Notes under the pieces: model-generated
The model's database searches: none
Seen by the model: only the letters and a program-made list of their open reading frames with translations
What the model was told of the DNA's origin: nothing
Program-made: the position numbers and the translations under genes
Shown: in pieces, positions 52,062 through 59,917 of the stretch
Layout of the letters: every line of letters starts with the position of its first letter
Position numbering within the stretch: position 1 is the stretch's first letter
Source of the DNA: Sphingobacteriales bacterium
GTDB taxonomy: Bacteria; Bacteroidota; Bacteroidia; Chitinophagales; Chitinophagaceae
Assembly (NCBI GenBank): GCA_012270485.1
Contig: JAAXIF010000035.1
Coordinates: 1-64,000 of the forward strand
Reading direction: 5' to 3'
DNA: 64,000 nt

Positions 52062-52133
52062 GATAGTCCATGGTCCATAGTCCATGGAAGAACAATGATG
52101 TTTTTTACTATGGACTATGGACTATGGACCATC
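52062..52133. repeat. Word-repeat hairpin after tyrA (AGTCCAT type)
   Basis: The left arm repeats ATAGTCCATGGTCCATAGTC and the right arm ACTATGGACTATGGACCATC. They pair over about 26 bases, with the few differences all transitions that keep G-T pairs. An internal T6 run precedes the right arm. Confidence 0.8.
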
Positions 52134-52173
52134 AACCAACCCAAATAAAACCCGCAAAGCCCCCTATATTAGG

Positions 52174-52181
52174 TAACTTTG
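52174..52181 (+). promoter_or_regulatory. -7 box of the DEAD-box helicase gene
   Basis: TAACTTTG, a perfect TAnnTTTG, ends 16 bases before the ATG. No convincing -33 element was found. Confidence 0.5.
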
Positions 52182-52197
52182 CACAAATTTTTTATAC

Positions 52198-53889
52198 ATG
52201 ACGACATTTGAAGCGTTGGGAATCGATGCAAGATTGATTCAGGCAACGAATGAGTTGGGGTATGTGAACCCAACCGCAATACAAGAACAAGCGATACCCG
52301 TACTACTGAGTGGTACGAAAGATTTTATTGGGCTCGCTCAAACAGGAACAGGTAAAACGGCAGCATTTGGATTACCCTTATTGCACGTAATTGACGCAAA
52401 GGCAAAACACCCACAGGCGCTGGTTGTTTGTCCAACCCGCGAACTCTGTTTACAAATTGTAAAAGAGTTAGAACTGTTTAAGAAATACATGACTGGAGTT
52501 TCAGTAGTAGCTGTTTATGGTGGCGCATCCATCGGATTACAGATACGCGATTTGAAAAGAGGAACACAGATTGTAGTAGCAACACCGGGTAGATTGATTG
52601 ATCTGATCGAAAGAAAGGCAATCAATTTGGAGGAGATCAAGTATGTAGTATTAGATGAAGCAGATGAAATGCTGAACATGGGTTTTCAGGATGATATCGA
52701 ATTCATCCTAAAAAATACTCCTCAGCGTGAAAGTACATGGCTTTTTAGTGCAACCATGCCACCTGAGATCAGAAAAGTGAGTAAGCGTTACATGAAAGAT
52801 CCTGCTGAAGTAACAGTAGGAAAGGTTAACACGGCCAATAAGAGCATCGATCACCAATATTATGTAACCAGTTCTCATCATCGCTATGAGACCTTGAAAC
52901 GCATCATCGATTTCAATCCGGGTATCTATGGCATCATTTTTACCAGAACTAAAATTGATGCACAAGAAATCTCTGAGCGATTAACACGCGAAGGATATGA
53001 TATTGATGCCTTACATGGTGATCTGACCCAAGGACAAAGAGACAAAGTAATGGGGCAGTTCAGGGATAAGAGTTTACAACTGTTGATAGCTACAGATGTG
53101 GCGGCGAGAGGCATCGATGTACAAGGTATCACACACGTTATCAATTATGAGTTGCCCGATGATGTGGAAGTATACACACATAGAAGCGGAAGAACGGGTC
53201 GTGCAGGTAATGTTGGTATTTGTATTTCCATCGTACATAGCAAAGAAATGTATCGATTGAAACAGATCGAAAGAATCAATAATTCTAAATTCCATAAGCT
53301 GGATATCCCAAGCGGAAAAGATGTATGTCGTAAACAGTTCTTCCATTTCATGGATAAATTGTTATCGGCAGATATCAGTCATGGTGATTATGAAACCTAT
53401 GTTCCAATGTTGGCTGAAAAGTTCGCAGAAGTGAGCAAAGAAGATGTATTGAAGCGTGTTGCAGCTATGGAGTTTGATCGTTTTCTGAAATATTATGAAA
53501 ATGCAGAAGACCTGAATTTCCGTGAAAGAAACAGAAGAGAATACAATGATGCGCCAGACCAAGGCAGACGCAGAGATGCAGGTAAAGGAGATAATCGTAA
53601 AGAATATAAACGCGGAGGAGGTTATAGCCGTTTGTTTGTAAACCTTGGTACCAAAGATGGTTTTTATAAAGCAAGTTTCCTGCAGTTCATTCTCGATATG
53701 AGTGATTTGAAAAAGGATGTGTTGGGTAAGATCGATATGAAAGACATGAATAGCTGGGTAGAAATTGAAAAAGGCGCAGCCAATCAAATGATCCGTGCAT
53801 TGGATGGAAAGAATTACAAAGGAAGAAGAATCAGAATGAATGATGCAGATTCAGGAGGAGCAAGAAAACCTAGGAAGGGAGAAGAGTAA
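52198..53889 (+). CDS. DEAD-box RNA helicase with DbpA-type RNA-binding domain
   Basis: A 563-residue DeaD/CshA-like helicase. The motifs are complete: AQTGTGKTAAF (Walker A), PTRELCLQ, TPGRLIDL, VLDEADEML, FSATMP, ARGIDVQG and HRSGRTGRAG. The C-terminal part has an Arg-rich stretch (REYNDAPDQGRRRDAGK) and a DbpA/RRM-like fold (SRLFVNLGTKDGFYKASF, NYKGRRIRMND). It probably helps cold adaptation, ribosome assembly or mRNA decay. It stands inside the aromatic cluster between two word-repeat hairpins and has its own -7 box, so it is likely an independent unit. Confidence 0.93.
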   Translation: MTTFEALGIDARLIQATNELGYVNPTAIQEQAIPVLLSGTKDFIGLAQTGTGKTAAFGLPLLHVIDAKAKHPQALVVCPTRELCLQIVKELELFKKYMTGVSVVAVYGGASIGLQIRDLKRGTQIVVATPGRLIDLIERKAINLEEIKYVVLDEADEMLNMGFQDDIEFILKNTPQRESTWLFSATMPPEIRKVSKRYMKDPAEVTVGKVNTANKSIDHQYYVTSSHHRYETLKRIIDFNPGIYGIIFTRTKIDAQEISERLTREGYDIDALHGDLTQGQRDKVMGQFRDKSLQLLIATDVAARGIDVQGITHVINYELPDDVEVYTHRSGRTGRAGNVGICISIVHSKEMYRLKQIERINNSKFHKLDIPSGKDVCRKQFFHFMDKLLSADISHGDYETYVPMLAEKFAEVSKEDVLKRVAAMEFDRFLKYYENAEDLNFRERNRREYNDAPDQGRRRDAGKGDNRKEYKRGGGYSRLFVNLGTKDGFYKASFLQFILDMSDLKKDVLGKIDMKDMNSWVEIEKGAANQMIRALDGKNYKGRRIRMNDADSGGARKPRKGEE

Positions 53890-53894
53890 ATCTT

Positions 53895-53950
53895 TGATTT
53901 CTTGATTTTTGATTTTATGATTTGTTCATAAATCAAAAATCAAGAAATCA
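53895..53950. repeat. Word-repeat hairpin after the helicase gene (TGATTTCT type)
   Basis: A perfect 21-bp stem (TGATTTCTTGATTTTTGATT with its complement) closes around a TATGA/TCATA inner stem. It fills the gap between the helicase stop and the DAHP synthase start. Confidence 0.85.
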
Positions 53951-53973
53951 AAAATCATAGATCAAAAAATTAT

Positions 53974-55059
53974 ATGGAGCAAGCAATCGAACAAAAGACA
54001 AATGTGGATGCTTTATTGCAGAAGCGCCCACTGATCATTTCCGGTCCGTGCAGTGCCGAGACCGAAGAGCAGGTTATTCAAACGGCTACCAGACTGGCAG
54101 CAACCGGTAAAGTAGATATTCTGCGTGCAGGTATTTGGAAACCACGTACTCGTCCGGGTAGTTTTGAAGGCATTGGTACCAAGGGATTGCCTTGGTTGCA
54201 ACAAGCACGTAAAGCATCCGGATTGCCGGTTGCGGTAGAAGTAGCAACGGGTAAGCAGGTGGAAGATGCACTGCATTTTGATGTAGACGTGCTATGGATC
54301 GGGGCGCGAACGACGGTAAACCCTTTTAGTGTTCAGGAAGTAGCAGATGCATTGAAAGGTGTAGATGTGCCGGTGCTCATCAAAAACCCCATCAATCCTG
54401 ATCTGGAATTATGGATTGGTGCGGTAGAGCGTGTAGCAAAAGCCGGTATCAAAAACATTGGATTGATCCATCGCGGATTTAGTTCGTATGGTAATACAGA
54501 ATATCGCAATGCACCTATGTGGCATCTCGCCATTGAAATGAAGAGACGTAATCCCGATATGCTGTTGATCAATGATCCTTCACATATCTGTGGACGAAGA
54601 GATATTCTCATGGATGTGGCACAAAAAGCAATCGATCTTGATTTTGATGGGTTGATTATTGAAAGTCATATCGATCCTGATAATGCTTGGAGTGATGCGA
54701 AGCAACAAGTAACTCCGGAGCGACTGGGTGAAATGATCAGTTCTATCATCTGGCGTAAGGAAGATATCAGTTCTGAAGAATTGCATGCTGCCATGGAAAA
54801 AATGCGTCAGCAGATCAATCAACTGGATGATGAATTGTTGCAACTGCTTGGACAAAGGATGAAAGTGGCAGATAAAATCGGACAATATAAAAAGGATAAT
54901 AATATCACGATCTTACAAACCAATCGTTGGAATGCTATTCTCGATAGAGCTTTTGCAAAAGGAGAGCAATTGGGATTGAGTCGCGAGTTCATCACCAAAT
55001 ATTTTGATGCGGTACACATGGAAAGTATCAATCATCAGAACAAGATCATGAATGCATAG
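53974..55059 (+). CDS. aroF: DAHP synthase fused to chorismate mutase
   Basis: A bifunctional protein of 361 residues. Residues about 15-265 are the DAHP synthase of the type I-beta/KDO8P-synthase-like fold (PLIISGPCSAETEEQ, ILRAGIWKPRTRPGSFEGIG, LINDPSHICGRRD, GLIIESHIDPD). The C-terminal about 90 residues are an AroQ-type chorismate mutase (MRQQINQLDDELLQLLGQRM). It controls both entry into the shikimate pathway and the branch to prephenate. The mutase domain probably provides feedback sensing. It starts the second half of the cluster, 6 bases before aroB. Confidence 0.94.
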   Translation: MEQAIEQKTNVDALLQKRPLIISGPCSAETEEQVIQTATRLAATGKVDILRAGIWKPRTRPGSFEGIGTKGLPWLQQARKASGLPVAVEVATGKQVEDALHFDVDVLWIGARTTVNPFSVQEVADALKGVDVPVLIKNPINPDLELWIGAVERVAKAGIKNIGLIHRGFSSYGNTEYRNAPMWHLAIEMKRRNPDMLLINDPSHICGRRDILMDVAQKAIDLDFDGLIIESHIDPDNAWSDAKQQVTPERLGEMISSIIWRKEDISSEELHAAMEKMRQQINQLDDELLQLLGQRMKVADKIGQYKKDNNITILQTNRWNAILDRAFAKGEQLGLSREFITKYFDAVHMESINHQNKIMNA

Positions 55060-55064
55060 TGGTT

Positions 55065-56084
55065 ATGAAGAAAAAAGCTGTACCATTTCCGGGTAAGACC
55101 GTACACTATTACTTTGATGCATCATTCGATCATTTGCAGAAAATGGTGGATAAAGAAAAAGTAGTATTGATCACGGATGAGCATGTTTTCTCAGCACATC
55201 TAAAGAAATTCAAAGGATGGAATACCATCGTTCTGAAGCCGGGAGAAGCATATAAAGTGCAGCAAACAGTTGATATGATCATTGATCAACTGATAGAGAT
55301 GGGAGCAGATCGTAAAACAATCTTGGTAGGTGTAGGAGGCGGTGTCATCACAGATATTTCAGGGTATGTAGCCGGAATATTTATGCGTGGCATTGATGTA
55401 GGGTATGTACCCACCAGCTTATTGGCGATGGTAGATGCTGCGATCGGAGGAAAAAATGGAATTGATGTGGGCGTTTATAAAAATATGGTAGGATTGATTC
55501 GTCAACCTTCTTTCCTTTTGTATGATTATAGTTTTTTAAAAACACTTCCGGTAGCTGAATGGCAGAATGGTTTTGCAGAGATTATTAAACATGCCTGTGT
55601 CAAAGATGCAGCCATGTTCAAAGAGTTGCAACAGTATCGATTAAGCGATTATAAAAAAGATCTATCATTATTGAAAAAATTGATAGAGCGAAATGTCATG
55701 CTGAAAACAAAAGTGGTATTGTCTGATGAGCGAGAACAAGGAGAAAGAAAATTATTGAATTTCGGACATACACTCGGACATGCTATCGAGAATATGTATG
55801 AGTTAAGTCACGGTCAGGCCATCAGCATTGGAATGACTTATGCAACAATGATCTCTCAACAATTGAAAGGCTTTAAGGATACAGACGCGGTGGTGAATTT
55901 GTTAGCCAATTATGGCTTACCCACATTTGTCGATTTTGATGCAAAAAAAGCTTTTAAGGTGTTGCAAAAAGACAAAAAAAAGGATGATGTAAGTATTCAT
56001 TATATCCTTCTTGAAAAAACAGGTAAAGCGGTGGTGCAACCCTTACTGATCATACAACTCAAAGAAATTTTCAAACAGTTTTAA
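55065..56084 (+). CDS. aroB: 3-dehydroquinate synthase
   Basis: Converts DAHP to 3-dehydroquinate with NAD and a divalent metal. The NAD-binding VGVGGGVITDISGYVAG, TSLLAMVDAAIGGKNGID, the catalytic region KTLPVAEWQNGFAEIIKHAC and the metal ligands in NFGHTLGHAIE and HGQAISIGM are clear. The protein of 339 residues uses ATG 55065; a GTG at 55059 overlapping the previous stop would add two residues. Tightly coupled to the DAHP synthase gene. Confidence 0.95.
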   Translation: MKKKAVPFPGKTVHYYFDASFDHLQKMVDKEKVVLITDEHVFSAHLKKFKGWNTIVLKPGEAYKVQQTVDMIIDQLIEMGADRKTILVGVGGGVITDISGYVAGIFMRGIDVGYVPTSLLAMVDAAIGGKNGIDVGVYKNMVGLIRQPSFLLYDYSFLKTLPVAEWQNGFAEIIKHACVKDAAMFKELQQYRLSDYKKDLSLLKKLIERNVMLKTKVVLSDEREQGERKLLNFGHTLGHAIENMYELSHGQAISIGMTYATMISQQLKGFKDTDAVVNLLANYGLPTFVDFDAKKAFKVLQKDKKKDDVSIHYILLEKTGKAVVQPLLIIQLKEIFKQF

Positions 56085-56104
56085 TCATACCGCAGCATGC
56101 TGCG

Positions 56105-57397
56105 ATGATGCATGATAGTATGTCTACTCAGGTAAAAATAAATCCATCCACGATCCAGGGAACTATTCGGGCAGCTGCTGGAAAGAGTAGTATGCAAAGA
56201 GCCTGTGCAGCAGCTTTGTTGCGTAAGGGAGAGACTTTGATTATCAACCCCGGAAAAAGTAATGATGATTTAGCAGCCATTGATGTGATTCAAAAGTTGG
56301 GGGCTACAATTCGTTATACTGATGAAGGAGATTTGCATATTACTTCAAATGGACTATCACCCATTGATGCTGAAATCAGTTGTGGCGAAAGTGGTTTGGG
56401 TATCAGAATGTTTACACCCATTGCAGCGCTAAGTGAAAAACCACTCACCATTCATGGAACGGGTAGTTTGGTCAACCGTCCGATGTATTTTTTTGATGAG
56501 ATACTACCTGCATTGCAAGTTCAAATCAAGTCAAACGAGGGTAAAGTGCCGCTACAGTTACAAGGACCTTTACGTCCGGCGAATATTGAAGTAGATGGAT
56601 CATTGAGTTCTCAGTTCCTTACTGGATTACTCATGGCTTATGCAGCTGCGGGTGCTGATGGTATTACCATTCAAGTGAAAGATTTAAAGAGTAAGCCCTA
56701 TATCGATTTGACATTAGCGGTGATGGCTGATTTTGGGTGGAAAGTAACACATGAAAATCATGAATATTTCCATTTTCATGGAACGACTTCGTCGAAAGAG
56801 GGGCTACTCAAATATCAAGTGGAAGGTGATTGGAGCGGAGCAGCTTTTTTATTAGTAGCTGGTGCCATTGCCGGACCTATTCGGGTTACGGGTTTAGATG
56901 TATTTTCAACCCAGGCAGATAAAGCTATATTGCAAGCATTGATGGATACCGGTTGTCGCATGTCCATCACCGATGCTTATATCGATATTTCACCTTTACC
57001 CTTAAAAGCATTTCATTTTAACGCAACGGATTGTCCGGATCTGTTTCCTCCGCTCGTAGCTTTAGCAGCTTATTGTGAAGGAACTACCGTTATTGAAGGT
57101 GTAAGCAGACTTTCTCATAAAGAAAGTGACAGAGGGATTACCTTACAGGAAGAGTTTGGTAAATTGGGGATTGAAATCGGCTTGCAAGATGATCTGATGG
57201 TCATTAAAGGAGGAACGGGGATCAAAATGGCAAAGGTTCATTCACATCATGATCATCGTATTGCTATGGCTTGTGCGGTAGCTGGCTTGTGTGCAGAAGG
57301 AGAAGTGATCATAACAGATGCAGATGCTATTAATAAATCCTATCCGGATTTTTATGATCATCTCCAGCAATTAGGTGCTGATATTGTCAAATTATAA
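56105..57397 (+). CDS. aroA: EPSP synthase (3-phosphoshikimate 1-carboxyvinyltransferase), divergent type
   Basis: Joins phosphoenolpyruvate to shikimate-3-phosphate. Family blocks are present but altered: the N-terminal AGKSSMQRACAAALL replaces the usual KSxSxR, and the glycine loop reads CGESGLGIRMF instead of GNAGTxxR. Later parts are normal (SSQFLTGLLMA, HKESDRGITL, HHDHRIAMACAVAG, NKSYPDFYDHL). Start is ATG 56105, 56108 or 56120; a 14-bp palindrome, CGCAGCATGCTGCG, abuts the first. The divergent active-site loops may affect glyphosate sensitivity. Confidence 0.9.
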   Translation: MMHDSMSTQVKINPSTIQGTIRAAAGKSSMQRACAAALLRKGETLIINPGKSNDDLAAIDVIQKLGATIRYTDEGDLHITSNGLSPIDAEISCGESGLGIRMFTPIAALSEKPLTIHGTGSLVNRPMYFFDEILPALQVQIKSNEGKVPLQLQGPLRPANIEVDGSLSSQFLTGLLMAYAAAGADGITIQVKDLKSKPYIDLTLAVMADFGWKVTHENHEYFHFHGTTSSKEGLLKYQVEGDWSGAAFLLVAGAIAGPIRVTGLDVFSTQADKAILQALMDTGCRMSITDAYIDISPLPLKAFHFNATDCPDLFPPLVALAAYCEGTTVIEGVSRLSHKESDRGITLQEEFGKLGIEIGLQDDLMVIKGGTGIKMAKVHSHHDHRIAMACAVAGLCAEGEVIITDADAINKSYPDFYDHLQQLGADIVKL

Positions 57398-57408
57398 ATC
57401 AAAAGACT

Positions 57409-58401
57409 GTGAACTCGATCGGACGTATATTCAGAATCCACATCATTGGAGAATCGCATGGCGAATGTGTTGGGGTGATCATTGATGGTTGTCCGGCCGG
57501 ATTACCCATAGCCGTAATCGATTTTGAAAAAGATCTGGAAAGAAGAAAAGGCGGCACTCAAAAAGGAACGACACCGCGAAAAGAGGATGATATCCCTTTG
57601 ATCAAAACAGGCGTTTTCAATGGAAAAACAACCGGGGCGCCCATCACTATTCTATTTGACAATAAGAATACCCGTAGTGGTGACTATGAGAAGCAAAAAG
57701 CGATTCCGCGTCCTGGACATGCAGATTTTACAGCCGGTGTGAAGTATGGCGGTTATGAAGATTATAGAGGTGGGGGACATTTCAGTGGTCGTTTAACGGT
57801 TGGATTGGTGGCAGCAGGTGTGATCGCGAAAAAATTATTGCAAGCAGCCATACCGGTTGCCCATATTCTGGAAATAGGAGGAGAATCGGATATAGAAAAA
57901 GGGTTACAAAAGGCCATTGACCAAAAAGATAGTATTGGAGGCATTGTGGAATGTAGGGTGAGTGGATTGCCAGTTGGGCTAGGAGAACATTTTTTTGATT
58001 CAGTGGAATCTGTACTGGCTCACGCTGTATTTTCTATTCCGGCGATAAAGGGAATAGAATTTGGGGCAGGATTTTCAGCGGCAAAAATGTTTGGATCTGA
58101 TCATAATGACCCCATACTGGATGCTACCGGTAAAACCGACTCAAACCATGCAGGTGGAGTGGTGGGGGGAATCACCAACGGAAATGAATTGGTTTTTCGG
58201 GTGGCGGTTAAGCCTACATCTTCAACACCCAAGGAGCAGACTACCTGGAATAGGGAAACAGAACAGTTAGATACGCTTTCGGTAAAAGGTAGACATGATC
58301 TATGTATCGCACTCAGGGTTCCGGTGGTGTTGGAAGCTGTGACAGCGGTAGTACTTGCAGACCTCATGCTCCTAGAGCAAAAAATCAATAAAATTTTATA
58401 A
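57409..58401 (+). CDS. aroC: Chorismate synthase
   Basis: Removes phosphate from EPSP to give chorismate, the branch point for aromatic compounds, using reduced FMN. The family signature GESHGECVGVIIDGCP, then RRKGG, FDNKNTRSGDYE, RPGHADFTAGVKYGGYEDYRGGG and HAGGVVGGITNGNEL are all visible. The start is a GTG (57409) 11 bases after aroA; no ATG is near. At 330 residues it is slightly short of the 350-360 common in other bacteria but complete. Last aromatic gene of the cluster. Confidence 0.96.
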   Translation: MNSIGRIFRIHIIGESHGECVGVIIDGCPAGLPIAVIDFEKDLERRKGGTQKGTTPRKEDDIPLIKTGVFNGKTTGAPITILFDNKNTRSGDYEKQKAIPRPGHADFTAGVKYGGYEDYRGGGHFSGRLTVGLVAAGVIAKKLLQAAIPVAHILEIGGESDIEKGLQKAIDQKDSIGGIVECRVSGLPVGLGEHFFDSVESVLAHAVFSIPAIKGIEFGAGFSAAKMFGSDHNDPILDATGKTDSNHAGGVVGGITNGNELVFRVAVKPTSSTPKEQTTWNRETEQLDTLSVKGRHDLCIALRVPVVLEAVTAVVLADLMLLEQKINKIL

Positions 58402-58422
58402 ATAATTAAATATCAATTAATT

Positions 58423-58740
58423 GTGAATATTCAATCAGAATTTATTTATCATATTACAACGGCTGATAAATGGGAGAAAGCCAAGTCGGTTGGATTCTAT
58501 GAAGCTGACAGTCTGGCTGTAGAAGGCTTTATTCATTGTAGTACTGAGGATCAGGTAGCGGGTGTATTGGAGCGTTATTATCAGGGTCAGACAGGCTTGG
58601 TAAAGCTTATTATTGATCGCCAGAAAGTGGACAGACCTGTTATTTTTGAGTTGGCTGGGTCAATTAATGAGGTTTTTCCACATATTCATGGGGTATTGAA
58701 TTTGGATGCGGTGGTAGATATAATTCCGGTTCATGGATAA
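58423..58740 (+). CDS. DUF952 family protein
   Basis: A 105-residue protein with the DUF952 pattern: FIYHITTADKWEKAKSVGFY near the start, EGFIHCSTEDQVAGVLERYY in the middle, and FPHIHGVLNLDAV at the end. The family has an ADP-ribosyltransferase-like fold but no established activity. It begins with GTG. It overlaps the next gene by 8 bases and follows aroC by 21, so it may belong to the same transcript. Confidence 0.85.
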   Translation: MNIQSEFIYHITTADKWEKAKSVGFYEADSLAVEGFIHCSTEDQVAGVLERYYQGQTGLVKLIIDRQKVDRPVIFELAGSINEVFPHIHGVLNLDAVVDIIPVHG

Positions 58741-59041
58741 TCATAACTATATCATTAGTGCGTCTTTGCAATTGGTGCCGATCGTTTCGGGAGCTAAGCA
58801 CCCTTATGAATGGATCGATGACGTGATTGCCATTATTAAGGCTTCAGGGCTGCCCTATGAAGTAGGGCCTTTTTCTACCTCAATCGAGTCTGATTATAAA
58901 TCAGTTACGGAGCTTATTAATAATATTAATAACTTTCTTTTTACCCAAAAATGCCCTGAGTGGGTATTACAGGTACAGTTGCAGCTTCGTTCCGGAGCTG
59001 ATATGACTTCAAATGAAAAGACGGATAAGTATCGAGAGTGA
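58733..59041 (+). CDS. Thiamine-binding-like protein (MTH1187/YkoF type)
   Basis: A 102-residue protein of the thiamine-binding (formerly DUF77) family, with IISASLQLVPIVSGAKHPYEW and GLPYEVGPFSTSIESDYKSV as recognisable blocks. These proteins bind thiamine or related ligands in some archaea and bacilli; the ligand here is unproven. It overlaps the DUF952 gene by 8 bases. No TPP riboswitch or thiamine biosynthesis gene is nearby. Confidence 0.8.
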   Translation: MDNHNYIISASLQLVPIVSGAKHPYEWIDDVIAIIKASGLPYEVGPFSTSIESDYKSVTELINNINNFLFTQKCPEWVLQVQLQLRSGADMTSNEKTDKYRE

Positions 59042-59111
59042 TGATATACCGCTGCTTTTGTCAACTGCACTTTTATTCAGTCAATTTTAATCTCTTGATT
59101 ATAATGTGTAA

Positions 59112-59136
59112 TAAATAATTGACTATCAATTATTTG
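59112..59136 (+). terminator. Weak AT-rich hairpin terminator
   Basis: AAATAATTGA and TCAATTATTT form a 10-bp stem around a CTA loop, followed after five bases by TTTTTT. It could end the aroC-DUF952 transcript. Confidence 0.4.
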
Positions 59137-59247
59137 AAATTTTTTGTTTGAATTAATAATTGAATCATTTTTTCATTTCTGGCATGGTGTTTGGTTAATG
59201 GGCATGACCGTATGTGCATATCCTCATTTGTATTTGGGGGCAAGGAT

Positions 59248-59261
59248 GAGTAATATTACTC
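59248..59261. promoter_or_regulatory. 14-bp palindrome upstream of the RlpA-like gene
   Basis: GAGTAATATTACTC, a perfect palindrome 33 bases before the ATG, is a possible dimeric repressor site. Confidence 0.3.
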
Positions 59262-59294
59262 GTGTAGGTGGAAGATGGTACGGCAATTAACATC

Positions 59295-59825
59295 ATGAAA
59301 CTATTACTATACATTATTGGTGCTTTGTATTTTTTGATTCCCTCCGGAAAGCCAATGGCCTCTGTTGGGGCGTCTCATGCAGACACTATCCCTGTTCAAG
59401 ACACGATTCCATCTCTGAAAACCGGGGGTGATAGTCTTGTGTTTTATAAAGACTCGATTCGGGTTGGTATTGGAGAAGACCTGTTAGGAGATTCCTTAAT
59501 GCCTCAAGGTAAACTGATCAAAGGGGTAGCCAGTTATTACAGTTCTAAATTTGAAGGTAGAAAAACGGCTACAGGAACCATTTTTAGAAACGCCGGTATG
59601 ACCGGAGCCAGTAATCATTTTAAGTTAAACACCCTTGTTATGGTTACCAATTTAAGAAATAACAAAAGCGTAATAGTGCTGATTACAGACCGGATGCACC
59701 CTCGTATGAAAAAGAAGGGGAGGGTGATTGATTTGACTCGCAATGCAGCAAAACAACTGGATTTCATTCAAAGAGGGTTGGTTAAAGTTTCGGTTCAGCC
59801 AATTGTACCTATAGCTAAGAATTGA
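59295..59825 (+). CDS. RlpA-like double-psi beta-barrel protein
   Basis: A 176-residue exported protein. The N-terminal hydrophobic signal (LLLYIIGALYFLIPSGKPMA) precedes an unstructured stretch, and the RlpA-like DPBB domain spans about 75-176 (VASYYSSKFEGRKTATGT, ASNHFKLNTLVMVTNLRNNK, VLITDRMHPRMKK, RVIDLTRNAAKQL). E. coli-type RlpA cleaves denuded glycan strands at the septum; no SPOR domain is present here, so localisation may differ. Catalysis is not proven. ATG 59295 starts at the signal peptide. Confidence 0.85.
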   Translation: MKLLLYIIGALYFLIPSGKPMASVGASHADTIPVQDTIPSLKTGGDSLVFYKDSIRVGIGEDLLGDSLMPQGKLIKGVASYYSSKFEGRKTATGTIFRNAGMTGASNHFKLNTLVMVTNLRNNKSVIVLITDRMHPRMKKKGRVIDLTRNAAKQLDFIQRGLVKVSVQPIVPIAKN

Positions 59826-59863
59826 GTGGGAATAAGTTCGGAATAACTTAAAGTTATCTTAAT

Positions 59864-59895
59864 TTTCGGAAAATCAGTTTCACCATGTATTTTTG
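59864..59895 (+). promoter_or_regulatory. Promoter of the OmpA-like gene
   Basis: TTTC (59864-59867), a 20-base spacer and TATTTTTG (59888-59895) fit the Bacteroidota -33/-7 pattern; the -7 box ends 22 bases before the ATG. Confidence 0.55.
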
Positions 59896-59917
59896 TGCCA
59901 ATCAATAAAAAACTGTT

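Noticed and set aside
58733..59041. TPP riboswitch or thiamine operon
   Set aside because: The gene overlaps DUF952 with no leader space, and no riboswitch core or thiamine biosynthesis gene is present.
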